Source: Hepsetus odoe (taxonomy: Eukaryota > Chordata > Actinopteri > Characiformes > Hepsetidae). From it: a DNA stretch of 64,000 bases. The stretch spans positions 29,313,785-29,377,784 of the forward strand of contig CM029372.1 of NCBI GenBank assembly GCA_017165825.1, given 5' to 3'. This document shows, one piece after another, positions 1 to 11,164 of this stretch (within the stretch, counting starts at the first letter, position 1; every line of letters begins with the position of its first letter). The position numbers and the translations under genes are program-made. The notes below the pieces were generated by a model. That model made no database searches, was not told the DNA's origin, and saw only the letters and a program-made list of their open reading frames with translations.

Positions 1-157
1 CACTTTCAGCAGATAAAAGAAAGATAAACACACAATAAACAACTTATGAAACACAGTAAGATGTTTTATCTTCTTGTGACTTTTTAATGAACACAACACA
101 GTGTTGCTGTAGAATCGATAGACCCTCCACCACAGGATAGATGTGACAATATGTTCA

Positions 158-162
<5 letters not shown>

Positions 163-188
<26 letters not shown>

Positions 189-198
189 ACACATGTGT
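163..198. repeat. TG-rich microsatellite
   Basis: A TG dinucleotide run with a few interruptions lies just before the truncated L2 LINE. No gene is visible in the first 200 bases. Confidence 0.9.
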
Positions 199-214
199 GT
201 AGGGTGTGGTGGTG

Positions 215-1394
215 GCCTGGCTGCAATTTTTGATGAATCATTTAAGGTTGATTCAAAAACCACTGAGAGCTTCCACACATTTGAAGTGATGCTGCTCAGC
301 ATTAGGTCTGATTTAGCGGTCCATATCCTATTAGTTTATAGACCTCCAGGACCATATGCTGCCTTTATTAATGAATTTGGCAATCTGCTCTCTGATTGTT
401 AGGTTTACTAGATTCATGATGTTGGGTGACTTTAACATACATGTTGATACAGAGACGGATGCAGGTGCCAAAAGCTTCTTAACGCTCCTCGATTCTGTCG
501 GTTGCACTCAGCATGTATCAGGACCTACTCATGTACAAGGACACACGTTAGATCTAATTATCTCGTATGGACTTGACAGTGATACTGTACTGGTCCACTC
601 CTTAAATAAACTTTGTTCCGACCATTCTTTAATCACGTTTGAGATTAATATGTCTCCACCGTACCTCAGTGAAAGGACTAGTACAACACGACACCTAAAC
701 AGGGCTAAATGTGTTCAGTTTATGGAGGCCGTAACAGAGACAGACTTCACCTGTAACAACACTGTTAATGACATCACCGACATGTACAATACAGTAGTTG
801 GGCAGATCCTTGATCAGGTCGCCCCAATTAAGACAAAGAAGGTTAGAACTATCAGGCACTCTCCCTGGTTCAATGATCACACACGGGCTGCTAAGCGGGA
901 GTGCCGTAAGCTAGAACGCAGATGGAAGACAACAGGTCTCCAAGCCTCTCAGGTTCTATGGTCTGCTAAACTAAAACAATATAAGAAAGCTCTATATAGT
1001 GCTCGCACTGAGTACTATTCAAAACTTATTGAAAACAACAAGCAGAACCCCCGCTATTTATTTCAGACACTCGCTCAGCTAACAGACAAAACTGATAGAA
1101 GGCCAGCATGTAGTATTACTAACGAGAGGGTTCTTCAGTTTTTAATGATCAAATTAACAACATTAGGCTCCAAATGTGCCCTATTAGCCCTCAAATTAAT
1201 CCATTACCAGAACAGTGCTCACAATATTTTAGTGATTTTAATCTCATCGATGCCTCTGAGCTAATTTTGGTTATAACCAAGGCAAAGTCCACAACCTGTC
1301 GGTTAGATCCCATCCCAACCAAGCTCCTGAAGGAACCCTTAGGAGTACTATCAACACCTATACTTGATATCATGAACGCATCCTTGACCTCAGG
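215..1394 (+). mobile_element. L2-type LINE, 5' part (endonuclease and start of RT)
   Basis: This is the left part of a LINE of the L2/CR1 group. The translation shows an endonuclease region (YRPPGPY near 340, the DFN motif near 430, a SDHSLI-like block near 620) and the linker before the RT (the LDPIPTKLLKEP block near 1305). The frame shifts near 400 and near 1150, so no intact protein is made. The reading stops at 1394, where another LINE is inserted, and resumes near 5277 with the next residues of the same protein (NQFKTAVVRP). A second copy of this family lies at 34681-36893. Confidence 0.85.
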
Positions 1395-1867
1395 TGTAGT
1401 CAAGTCAAGTCAAGTCAAATAGGATTTTATTGTCATTTCAGCCATATACACAGTACACAGTGAAACGAAATAACGTTCCTCCAGGACCCTGGTGCTAAAC
1501 ACAAGACACGACACAAGACAACATAAGACACAACACGGGGCAACAAGTGCAAGACAAGACAGACAACAACAGACGGCACGACAGACAGTACAGTCATCCG
1601 TAGAGGGCCGCAGTGTTGTGGAACAAAGCAGCCCAGATAGATCACAGTGTGGCAGTGTGGTGGAGCAGTGTTACTGTTAAAGTGCAGGAGTGCAACACGA
1701 GATAAATAAATAAATACAGGATGAAAAAGTGGACTGGGTTTAAGAATTCAAGATATTGGCGGTATAGGAGTTCAACAGTCTGATGGCCAGGGGGAAGAAA
1801 CTATTTCCCATCCTGGAAGTGGAGGCCCGTATGCTGCGGAACCTTTTTCCGGATGGCAGGAGGGAGA
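1395..1867 (-). mobile_element. 3' fragment of a CR1/L2/Rex1-like LINE with TCAAG tail
   Basis: On the plus strand this begins with TCAAGT repeats, the reversed tail of the element. It holds the 3' UTR and the last codons of the ORF2, then stops abruptly at 1867, where a second copy of the same tail starts. It is therefore a 5'-truncated copy abutting the longer copy at 1868-5270. It interrupts the L2 element. Confidence 0.8.
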
Positions 1868-2254
1868 AGTCAAGTCAAGTCAAGTAGGATTTTATTGTCA
1901 TTTCAGCCATATACACAGTACACAGTGAAACGAAATAACGTTCCTCCAGGACCCTGGTGCTACACACAAGACAAGACACAACATAAGACACAACACGGGG
2001 CAACAAGTGCGGACAAGACAGACAAGACAGACACCAACAGACGGCACGACAGACAGTACATTCATCCGTGGAAGGCTGCAGTGTTGTGGAACAAAGCAGC
2101 CCAGGCACATTATGGTGTAGCAGTGTGGTGGAGCGGTGTTACTGTATTTAAAGTGCAAGAGTGCAACACGAGATAAATAAATAAATACAGAATAAAAAGT
2201 GGAGGAAGTGGTGGGTGAAGTGGTGGGTTTAAGAGTTCAAGCTATTTGTGGGTT

Positions 2255-3823
2255 TTAAGAGTCCATGATATTGGTGGTTCCAGAGTTCAACAGTCTGATG
2301 GCCAGGGGGAAGAAACTATTTCCCATCCTGGAAGTGGAGGCCCGTATGCTGCGGAACCTTTTCCCGGACGGCAGGAGGGAGAAGAGAGTGTGGGAAGGGT
2401 GGGAGGGATCATCCACAATGCTGGTTGCTTTGCGGATGCAGCGAGCGGTGAAAATGTCCTGTACAGAGGGCAGAGAGACCCAGATGATCCTCTCAGCTGT
2501 TCTCACTACCCGTTGTAGGGACTTGCGGTCTAAGACGTTGCAATTCCCGTACCAGGCAGTAATGCAGCCGCTCAGGATGCTCTCGATGGTTCCTCTGTAG
2601 AAGATGGTGAGGATGGAAGGTGGGAGATGGGCTTTCCTCAGTCTGCGCAGGAAGTAGAGGCGCTGCTGGGCTTTCTTTGTGATGGAGCTGTTGTTGAGGG
2701 ACCACGTGAGGTTGTCAGTGATGTGAACACCAAGAAACTTGGTGCTCTGGACCATCTCCACAGGTGAGGTGTTGATGATAAGTGGAGTGTGGTCCCGACG
2801 TGATCTCCTGAAGTCAACAACCATCTCTTTAGTCTTGTCGATGTTCAGAGACAGGTTGTTGGTTCTGCACCAGTCCGTCAGCTCTTGTATCTCCTCTCTG
2901 TAAGCTGCCTCATCTCCACCGCTGATCAGACCCACCACGGTTGTATCATCAGCGAATTTGATGATGTGGTTGGAGCTGTGCTTGGCTGCACAGTCGTGGG
3001 TCATCAGTGTGAACAGCAGTGGGCTGAGCACACAGCCCTGGGGGGCTCCTGTGCTCAGTGTGATGGTGTTGGAGGTGCTGCTACTGATCCTGACTGACTG
3101 GAGTCTCCCAGTCAGGAAGTCCAGGCTCCAGTTACAGAGGGAGGTAATCAGGCCCAGCAGCCTCAGCTTCTCACTCAGGTGCTGAGGGATGATGGTGTTG
3201 AATGCTGAACTGTAGTCAATGAACAGCATTCTAACATAACTGTCCTTTCTGTCCAGATGAGAAAGGGCCAGATGGAGGGTGGTGGAGATTGCATCGTCCG
3301 TTGAGCGGTTGGGACGATACGCAAACTGCAGGGGGTCTAGTGAGGAGGGGATCTGAGACTTGATGTGCCTCATGACCAGCCTCTCGAAGCACTTCATGAT
3401 GATGGGTGTGATTGCGACGGGACGATAGTCGTTGAGGCAGGAGATGGATGGTTTCTTTGGCACTGGAATGATGCTGGTGGTCTTGAAGCACCTTGGAACA
3501 ACAGTGGTGCTCAGAGAGGTGTTGAAGATGTCAGTGAGAACATCTGCCAGCTGTTCTGCACATCCTCTGAGCACACGACCTTGAATATTGTCTGGACCGG
3601 CAGCTTTCCGTGGGTTGACTCTGAGAAGAGATCTTCTCACCTCGGCTGTGGTCAGACAGAGAATCTGGTCTTTCGGAGGAGGGGTGGTCTTCCTCATTCT
3701 CGTGTCGTTCACTGCATCAAACCTTGCGTAGAAGTGGTTCAGCGCATCTGGGAGGGAGGGGTCACCGTCACAGGCAGGTGGAGATGTCCTGTAGTTGGTG
3801 AGAGCCTGGATGCCCTGCCACAT
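2255..3823 (-). pseudogene. Reverse transcriptase part of the TCAAG-tail LINE
   Basis: A 522-residue open stretch encodes most of the RT and C-terminal region. In order: an N-terminal linker (residues about 1-85), the PVPKKP/DYRPVA finger block (about 117-135), FIDYSSAFNT (about 200-210), TGAPQGCVLSPLLF (about 258-272) and the catalytic KFADDTTVVG block (about 288-298). The C-terminal block around KKAQQRLYFLRRLRK is typical of fish CR1/Rex1-type elements. RT would copy element RNA at the target nick. The frame is separated from the endonuclease frame by a stop near 3830-4015, so the element looks dead. It is a transposon protein, not a host gene. Confidence 0.8.
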
Positions 3824-4015
3824 GCGCCGCGTGTCACCGGTGTTTTTGAAGTAGCCATGGAATCTCTCTGCGTGAGCTCGCTTCGCCGCTCTGATGGCCC
3901 GAGACAGGTTTGCCCTCGCTTTTCAAAGAGCGGCCTCGTCCCCTGACTTGAAGGCCTTGTCCCGGGTTCTCAGGAGTCTGCGCAGCTCTGCAGTCATCCA
4001 TGGCTTCTGGTTGGG

Positions 4016-4819
4016 TCATGATATGATGAACTTGGAGACAGTAACATCCTCAATGCACTTGCTGATGTAGCCAGTCACTGAAGCTGTGTACTCCTCCAGG
4101 TTGATGGAGTCACCGTAGGTTGCAGCTTCCCTAAACATGTCCCAGTTAGTGCATTCAAAGCAGTCCTGAAGAGCAGAGATGGCTCCTGTGGGCCAGGTCT
4201 TTACTTGCTTCAGGGTGAGTCTCACGTGCCTGACGATGGGTCTGTACGCGGGGATCAGCAGCACAGAGATGTGGTCTGAGTGTCCGAGGTGGGGGCGGGG
4301 CTCTGCTCTGTACGCGCCGGCCATGTTTGCGTAAACACAGTCCAGCGTGTTTTCCCCCCTCGTTGCAAAGTTCACATGTTGGTGGATTTTAGGGAAAACT
4401 GACCTGAGATTTGCATGATTGAAATCTCTGGCAACAATAAATAATCCATCTGGGTGGAAGTTTTGGAGTCCGCTGATAATTCCATAAAGTTCAGCCAGCG
4501 CGCTGTTAGCATTAACGCTGTTAGCACTAGCGCTGGGTGGAATGTAGACCTCCGAAATAAACACTGTAGAGAACTCCCTGGGTAAATAAAACGGTCTGCA
4601 CCTGACTGTTATCACCTCCAGCAGTGTTGAGCAGTGTACTGAGACCAGCACAGCATTTGTACACCATTGTGTGTTTACGTAAACACACAGCCCCCCTCCG
4701 CGAGTCTTGCCGGTCAGAGCGGAGTTTCGAGAGTCCGGCGAGCTTGATGGCGGTGTCCGGAACGCTGTCGCTGAGCCATGTCTCCGTAAAAACAAAAACA
4801 CAGCAGTCTCTATACTCAT
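4016..4819 (-). pseudogene. Endonuclease part of the TCAAG-tail LINE
   Basis: This open stretch carries an apurinic-type endonuclease domain: GGGLCVYVNTQW early in the frame, a YIPPSA block, FIVARDFNHANL in place of the usual GDFN motif, and GHSDHISV near the end. It would nick target DNA for target-primed reverse transcription. The GD to RD change at the metal-site motif and the stop before the RT frame both suggest loss of function. It is contiguous with the RT part at 2255-3823. Confidence 0.7.
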
Positions 4820-5270
4820 GCTGGGTGTTCAGCTGGAGTCGTATACAGTCCAGTTTATTATTCAGGGAGCGGACATTGGCGAGGAGGACGGACGGGATAG
4901 CCGGTCGGCTAGCGTTAGCCTTGAGCTGAGCTCAAGACAGAAGCTGAGTTTCTGCTTCCTCTCACACCGCTTCCTATGTCCTCTCAGTCGGCCAGGTACA
5001 GCAGGCGATCTCGGGGACTGAAGGCCTGGTCTTCTCAGCACGCCGAACTCCCGTAGTTTTGTTCGGAGTGTCGCTGGAAGACTGAATCCTGGCTGATTCC
5101 TGAGCTCCAGCAGTGTTTGGTGGTTAAATTTAGGAGCATTCACAGATGTGACGCTCATGTGCAAGTCTTATGGTGAAAAGTAGTCGGATGAAAGACTTTT
5201 TAACAGACTTTAGCACCAAAGTTTGGACCCCGGAGCGGCCGCTGCATGTTACCGTGCCGCCATCTTGGAT

Positions 5271-7062
5271 CATCTCCCCAATCAGTTTAAAACAGCAGTA
5301 GTTAGACCACAGCTTAAAAAACCTAACTTGGACCCTCGCTCACCAAGTAATTATAGACCATCTCTAATGTCCCGTTTCTCTCTAAGATTCTAGAAAAATG
5401 TGTTGTGAGACTGCAGTCATATCTAGACACGCATAATCTCTTAGATAAATTCCAATCAGGCTTCCGGCACGGCCACAGCACAGAAACTGCTCTAACTAGA
5501 GTGGTGAATGATATAATGGTTTCAAGTGATGCAGGAAACATTACTGTTCTTGTTCTCTTAGATCTTAGTGCTGCCTTCGACACGGTAGATCACTCCGTTT
5601 TAGTAAATAGGCTTCACTCCACTGTCGGCATTAGAGGAACAGCCCTTAAATGGTTCAACTCCTATCTCACAAACCGTTATTACTTCATCCAAATGGATGA
5701 TTATGGCACCCCCTCACCTATGTCACTAGTTAATTATGGAGTCCCACAAGGGTCGGTGTTGGGCCCAGTGCTCTTCTCCCTCTACATGCTCCCACTAAGC
5801 ACTATTATACGGAAGCATAATGTTAGTTACCACTCCTACGCTGATGACACTCAGCTATACTTATCTGTTAGATCATGTGATAAAGCATCAACCGGCACTT
5901 TAAATAGCTGCCTCCATGATATTAGGGATTGGATGAATTAAGAACGTTTTAATAATAATAATATCTTTCATTTAATCCCCGTGTTAATGCAGTTGCGAAG
6001 ACATGCTTCCTGCACCTTTGGAACATTGCCAAACTACGGCGTTTTCTGTCGATGGAAGACACGGCGAAAGTAGTACATGCATTTGTATCCAGTAGATTAG
6101 ATTACTGTAATGCCCTACTTTCTGGAAGCTCTCAGGGCACATTAAGCACCCTATAGCGCATTCAGAACACAGCCACTAGGATTGTTAGCAGGAGCAGGAA
6201 GTACGACCACATCACTCCCATACTCTCCTCGCTTCACTGGCTTCCTGTTAGGTACAGGGCTGACTTCAAGGTCCTCCTCTTAACCTACAAGGCACTTAAA
6301 GGTCTTGCCCCAATATACCTAACCGAACTGCTTAATACCTATACACCTAATCGCCCACTTAGATCCCAGAATAAAGATCTCCTAATTGTCCCTCGCATAA
6401 ATAAATGTATAGGAGCACGAGCTTTCAGTTACAGGGCCCCTAGATTGTGGAACAGCTTGCCTGCTTCTGTACAGGATGCCGATTCAGTCTCAGTCTTTAA
6501 ATCACGGCTGAAAACTTACTTCTTTAGTTTATCTTACCCGCACCAATCACCATAGTGCACCATTACTAATGTCACTGGTGCTGCTGTACATGCCATCGCA
6601 CTGTATTGTTTCATTTCTGTGTCTGTCACTACTGGATCCTGCTCATTACTGACCATCCCCATTCCATTTCTCTCCCCACATGTCCGGTGGGCCCGCTGTG
6701 GTCATCACCTGAGTCCAATGCTGAGCTACCATCTGGTCTGTGCGATGCATCTGATGCGCCAAGGGACCCTCATCGGTACCTGGAAGCAACTTGGGACTCC
6801 TCACTGATCCTGGAGTTTAAAACCAAACTAACTTTGTACTGTTAGTAGACCCAAGGGGGTTGGGTAGCCAGTTGACCTTGGACCCTCAGAGGTTTTTTTT
6901 CTCCACATAGTGGAGTTTTTGGTTCCTCTCCTTCGTAGTCGTCCGGCTTTAACATCCATTACTGTAACCTGTTCCACCATCTACACCAATGTAAAGTGCC
7001 TTGGGGCAACTGTGTTGTAAAAGGCACTATACAAGAATAAATTGAATTGAATTGAATTGAAT
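5271..7062 (+). mobile_element. L2-type LINE, 3' part (RT, C-terminus, 3' UTR, tail)
   Basis: This resumes the L2 protein interrupted at 1394. The RT core lies at 5405-5941, with the LDLSAAFDTVDH block, GVPQGSVLGPVLF and the catalytic YADDTQLYLS. The L2 C-terminal block (SRLDYCNALLSGS near 6090; RAFSYRAPRLWNSLPAS near 6415) follows in another frame. The 3' UTR ends in a stem-like TTGGGGCAACT region and a TTGAA pentamer tail (7037-7062). Stops near 5941 and 6155 make it non-coding today. Confidence 0.85.
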
Positions 7063-9590
7063 TGTAAGATGGAAGAGAAGGAAAAATTCTGGAGTGAGTT
7101 AGATGAAGTCATAGAGAGTGTACCCAGGGGAGAGAGAGTGATGATTGGTGCAGATTTTAATGGTCATGTTGGTGAAGGGAACAGAGGTGATGAGGAGGTG
7201 ATGGGTAGTCATGGTGTCAAGGAGAGGAATGCTGAAGGTCAGATGGTTGTAGATTTTGCAAAAAGGATGGAAATGACTGTAGTTAATACTTATTTTAAGA
7301 AGAGGGAGGAGCACAGGGTGACGTATAAGAGTGGAGGAAGATGCTCACAGGTGGATTATATTGTTTGCATGAGGGTCAGTCTGAAAGAGATCGGAGACTG
7401 CAAAGTAGTGACAGGGGAGAGTGTAGTTAAACAGCATAGAATGGTGGTGTGTAGGATGACCTTGGAGGTCAAGAAGAGGAGGAAAGTGAAGGCAGAGTCG
7501 AGGATCAAGTGGTGGAAGCTCAAGGAGGAGGACTGCAAGGTAGATTTCAGGCAGGAGTTAACACAGGCACTGGGAGGTGTTGAAGAGCTACCGGATTGCT
7601 GGGAAACTACTGCAGAAGTGATGAGGCAGACGGCTAGAAATGTACTTGGTGTGACATCTGGAAGGAAGAAGGAGGATAAGTAAACCTGGTGGTGGAACCA
7701 AGAAGTCCAGGAGTGTATTCAAAAGAAGAGGGAGGCAAAGAAGACATGGGACAGTCAGAGAGATGAAGAAAGTAGACAGGTGTACAAGGAGATGAACCGC
7801 AGGGCGAAGAAAGCAGTGGTGAAGGCCAAAGATCAGGAGTTTGGTGAATTGTATGAGAGGTTGGACAGTAAAGAGGGAGAAAAGGACCTTTACCGATTGA
7901 CTAGACAGAGAGACAGATCTGGGAAAGGGGTGCAACAGGTCAGGGCGATTAAAGATAGAAATGGAAACATACTCACAGGTGAACAGAGCGTGTTGAGCAG
8001 ATGGAAGGAATACTTTGAGGAGCTGATGAATGAAGAAAATGAGAGAGAGAGAAGACTGGATGACATGAACCAATGAGTGAACCAATAAGTGCAGCAAATA
8101 AACAAAATAGAAGTAAGGGCAGCGATGAAGAGGATGAAGAATGGAAAGGATGTTGGACCTGATGACATACCAGTGGAAGCATGGAGATGTTTAGGGGAGA
8201 TGGCAGTTGAGTTTCTGACCAGATTGTTTAACACATTCTTGGCAAGTGAGAAGATGCCTGAGGAGTGGAGACGAAGTGTACTGGTACTGATCTTCAAGAA
8301 TAAGGGTGATGCACAGAGCTGTAGTAACTATAGAGGGATAAAGTTGATCAGCCACACCATGAAGTTATGGGAAAGAGTAGTGGAAGCTCGGTTAAAAAAA
8401 GAGGTGAGGATCAGTGAACAGCAGTATGGTTTTATGCCGAGAAAGTGCACCACAGATGCAATGTTTGCTCTGAGGGTGTTGATGGAGAAATATAGAGAAG
8501 GTCAGAAGGAGCTGCATTGTGCCTTTGTGGATTTAGAGAAAGCATATGACAGGGTGCCTAGAGAGGAGTTGTGGTTTTGTATGAGGAATTTTGGTGTTAC
8601 AGAGAAGTATGTGAGAGCATTTCAGGATATGTAAGATGGCAGTGTAACAGTGATCTGCAGTGGGAGTGACGGATGCATTTAAGGTAGAGGTTGGATTACA
8701 TCAAGGATCAGCACTGAGCCCATTCTTGTTTGCAATAGTAATAGACAGGTTAACGGACGAGGTTAGACAGGAGTCTCCGTGGACGATGATGTTTGCTGAT
8801 GATATTGTGATCTGTAGTGAGAGTAGGGAGCAGCTTGAGGAGAACCTGGAGAGATGGAGATCTGCTCTGGAGAGCAGAGGAATGAAAGTGAGTAGGGCAA
8901 AGACAGAAAACATGAGTGTAAATGAAAGGGAGGAAAGTGGAGTGGTTAGGATGCAGGGAGTGGAGGTAACAAAGGTGGAGGAGTTTAAATACTTGGGATC
9001 AACAGTTCAGAGTAATGGCGAGTGTGGAAGAGAGGTGAAGAAGAGAGTGCAGGCTGGTTGGAATGGGTGGAGAAGAGTGGCTGGAGTGATTTGTGACAGA
9101 CGCGTACTAGCTAGAGTAAAAGGGAAGGTTTACAGGACAGTAGTGAGACCAGCTATGTTGTATGGGTTGGAGACGGTGGCACTGACGAAAAGGCAGGAGG
9201 CGGAGCTGGAGGTGTCAGAGTTAAAGATGCTGAGATTTTCGTTGGGTGTGACGAGGATGGACAGGATTAGAAATTAGTATATTAGAGGGACAGCTCAGGT
9301 TAGACGTCTTGGAGACAAAGTTAGAGAAGCAAGGTTGCGTTGGTTTGAACATGTCCAGAGGAGAGACGAGGATTATATTGGGAGGAAGGTGTTGAAGATG
9401 GAGCTGCCAGGAAAGAGGAGAAGAGGAAGACCAAAGAGGAGGTTTATGGATGTGGTGAGAGAGGACATGCAGGTGGTCAGTTTGAAGCAGGAAGATGCAG
9501 AGGACAGGAAGAAATGGAGACAGTTGATCCGCTGTGGTGACCCCTAAACGGGAGCAGCCAAAAGAAAAAGAAGAAGAAGATTGCGATTCA
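7063..9590 (+). mobile_element. RTE-like LINE copy A, 5'-truncated
   Basis: The element begins inside its endonuclease (VMIGADFNGHVG near 7140), immediately after the L2 tail. RT blocks follow: GPDDIPVEAW near 8160, NYRGIKLISHT near 8330, FVDLEKAYDRVP near 8525 and the catalytic MMFADDIVICS near 8790. The C-terminus ends RCGDP near 9540, and an AAGAAG tail ends near 9583. Stops at 7681, 8076, 8632 and 9275 break the frame. This is the least damaged of four larger copies in the window. Assignment to an RTE/Expander-type family is from memory of the C-terminal motif and is unverified. Confidence 0.8.
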
Positions 9591-9711
9591 CAATATTTTT
9601 TTGACTATCCATGATTTTTTTCAAGCCTGTAGGACCTTTCAAATGGGTGGCTCCCACAATGTAGAAATCCCTCCATTCCCTCCAGTTGACCCTCACAATT
9701 CACATAAACAA

Positions 9712-9713
<2 letters not shown>

Positions 9714-9768
<55 letters not shown>
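9714..9768. repeat. (TG)n microsatellite
   Basis: About 27 TG units. On the minus strand this is a CA array starting about 20 bases after the donor of the 9787-9960 LRR exon. Confidence 0.95.
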
Positions 9769-9769
<1 letters not shown>

Positions 9770-9786
9770 TATAGTGATGATCTTAC

Positions 9787-9960
9787 TCCAGTTTCTCCAG
9801 TGTACAGTGTGGATTCTCCAGTCCAGCAGAGAGCAGCTCCACTCCTGAATCCTGCAGTTTATTCCCACTCAGGTTCAGTTCTCTCAGACTGGAGGAGTTT
9901 GAACTGAGAACTGAGGACAGAACTGAACAGATCTTCTCTGTTAGATTACAGTAACACAAC
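9787..9960 (-). CDS. NLR-1 LRR exon (distal)
   Basis: A 174-base exon encoding about 58 residues, roughly two NLR-type leucine-rich repeats (core SSLRELNLSGNKLQDSGVEL). LRRs form the curved sensing surface of NLR proteins. On the minus strand it follows a TCTCTCCAG acceptor and ends at a GTAAGATC donor. It starts by completing a phase-2 codon, matching the end of the NLR NACHT exons, so it can be chained with its sister exons. It is fully open. It is assigned to NLR-1 because of strand and order, across an intron of more than 18 kb; that link is inferred. The gene presumably continues beyond the left edge of the window. Confidence 0.8.
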
Positions 9961-9995
9961 CTGGAGAGAAAATGAAGATCTATCAGAAACACTGT

Positions 9996-9999
<4 letters not shown>

Positions 10000-10059
<60 letters not shown>
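10000..10059. repeat. (CA)n microsatellite between two LRR exons
   Basis: About 30 CA units separate the two LRR exons. On the coding (minus) strand it reads TG. Confidence 0.95.
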
Positions 10060-10061
<2 letters not shown>

Positions 10062-10067
10062 TCTTAC

Positions 10068-10241
10068 CCCAGTATCTCCAGTTTACAGTGTGGATTCTCC
10101 AGTCCAGCAGAGAGCAGCTCCACTCCTGAATCCTGCAGTTTATTGTCACTCAGGTTCAGTTCTCTCAGACTGGAGGAGTTTGAACTGAGAACTGAGGACA
10201 GAGCTGAACAGATCTTCTCTGATAGATTACAGTTACACAAC
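10068..10241 (-). CDS. NLR-1 LRR exon (proximal)
   Basis: A second 174-base LRR exon, open throughout, very similar to the one at 9787-9960 (core SSLRELNLSDNKLQDSGVEL, first residues LCNCNLSEK). The acceptor is CTCTCCAG and the donor GTAAGATC. Start and end phases are the same as in all other LRR exons here. It would lie just upstream of the 9787-9960 exon in the transcript, separated by 107 bases that are mostly dinucleotide repeat. Near identity of the two exons indicates recent tandem duplication. Ligand and expression cannot be judged. Confidence 0.8.
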
Positions 10242-10277
10242 CTGGAGAGAAATGAAGATCCATCAGAAACACTGCTA

Positions 10278-10278
<1 letters not shown>

Positions 10279-10358
<80 letters not shown>
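10279..10358. repeat. (CA)n microsatellite upstream of LRR exon
   Basis: About 40 CA units; on the coding strand of NLR-1 it is a TG array ending about 40 bases before the acceptor of the 10241 exon. Confidence 0.95.
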
Positions 10359-10359
<1 letters not shown>

Positions 10360-10415
10360 TCAGCTGACACAATAAAGATAGGATGTGCACCATTTAACAT
10401 GATTATAAATGGTAA

Positions 10416-10572
10416 GTGACTCAACAGTTCAGAGTAACGGTGAGTGTGTAAGAGAGGTGAAGAGAGTGGGTAGAGTGATCTGTGACAGGCAGGTATCAGC
10501 GAAAGTGAAAGGGAAGGTTTACAGGACAGTAGTGAGACCAGCTATGTTGTACAGGTTGGAGAGGTTGGGTCT
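10416..10572 (+). mobile_element. RTE-like LINE fragment
   Basis: About 150 bases match the STVQSNGECGREVK to RTVVRPAMLYGLE part of the RTE-like ORF seen at 9000-9170, with an internal deletion. It is a small stranded piece. Confidence 0.75.
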
Positions 10573-10596
10573 TTCATTCTTTCACTCTCTCATAAT

Positions 10597-10897
10597 TGTC
10601 ACTGGAAGTTGAATGATTTTATCCATTTATTCACATTATATTTCTTATATATCTCTATTGTATACTCTATTTATCCTTTATTCCTTATCCCTTCTCCCTC
10701 ACACATAGCTAACCTTATGCACCACATAGTTGACTCCATGGCCCTATTCCTGTAGTTTAACCAATAGTGACTTCAACAGCTGCTTCTGAGCCTGTAAGAA
10801 CTTCGTTACTCTTCTCGTAATAAACTTGGCTACCTTCAAAACCTCTTTGACTCATCACTGACTCTTCGAACCTCGGTTCTCAATCAGAGAATCCAAC
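10597..10897 (+). mobile_element. Solo LTR related to the ERV LTR at 50523/55376
   Basis: The right 75 bases resemble the reversed end of the 387-bp LTRs: AATAAACTTGG near 10819, then CTTCGAACCTCGGTTCTCAA and an end in GAATCCAACA at 10897. AATAAA would be its polyadenylation signal. The left end is uncertain. No internal retroviral sequence is attached, so it is called a solo LTR of a related, more diverged family. It lies in the presumed large NLR-1 intron. Confidence 0.6.
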
Positions 10898-10961
10898 ATG
10901 AAAAATAAACTTTCTGAGGATCTGAAAAAAAGAATTGTTGCTCTACATAAAGAGGCTTTGG
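10898..10961 (+). mobile_element. Tc1-like transposase N-terminal fragment
   Basis: About 20 codons read KLSEDLKKRIVALHKEALA, resembling the start of the Tc1/mariner DNA-binding helix region. It is too short to be functional. Confidence 0.5.
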
Positions 10962-11160
10962 CCAGGGGTCGGCAACCCGCAGGTCTGGAGCCACATGTGG
11001 CTCTTCAGCCTTCTTGTTGTGGCTGCCTTTGGACTTGACAAAAGGAAAAAGAATAATGATTAGTTATATATTACATACATATATTATTTTACATATATTA
11101 TTACATATAATAATACATATATTATTTTCTTTTTGTTTATTTTGTTGCACTTTGTTGCAG
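10962..11160. mobile_element. hAT-like transposon end and AT-rich stretch
   Basis: The piece beginning CAGGGGTCGGCAACCCGC near 10964, followed by GCCACATGTGGCTCTTCAGC, matches the well-known terminal sequence of hAT-like elements in vertebrates. The rest to 11160 is AT-rich with repeated ATATATTA words and no gene. Confidence 0.5.
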
Positions 11161-11164
11161 TTTA

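Larger units (their letters stand above)
1868..5270 (-). mobile_element. Near full-length CR1/L2/Rex1-like LINE with TCAAG tail
   Basis: A minus-strand non-LTR retrotransposon with its TCAAG tail at the left, 3' UTR to about 2250, RT ORF (2255-3823), endonuclease ORF (4016-4819) and a 5' leader up to about 5270. It sits inside the L2 element, together with the truncated copy on its left. Related fragments occur at 27043-27430, 31821-33345, 37371-38955 and 62889-63164. The clade is judged from RT motifs only and was not checked against a repeat library. Confidence 0.8.

Noticed and set aside
2246..3946. Plus-strand frames opposite the LINE RT (for example 3365-3946)
   Set aside because: They are antisense shadows of the minus-strand RT and endonuclease with no domain of their own.
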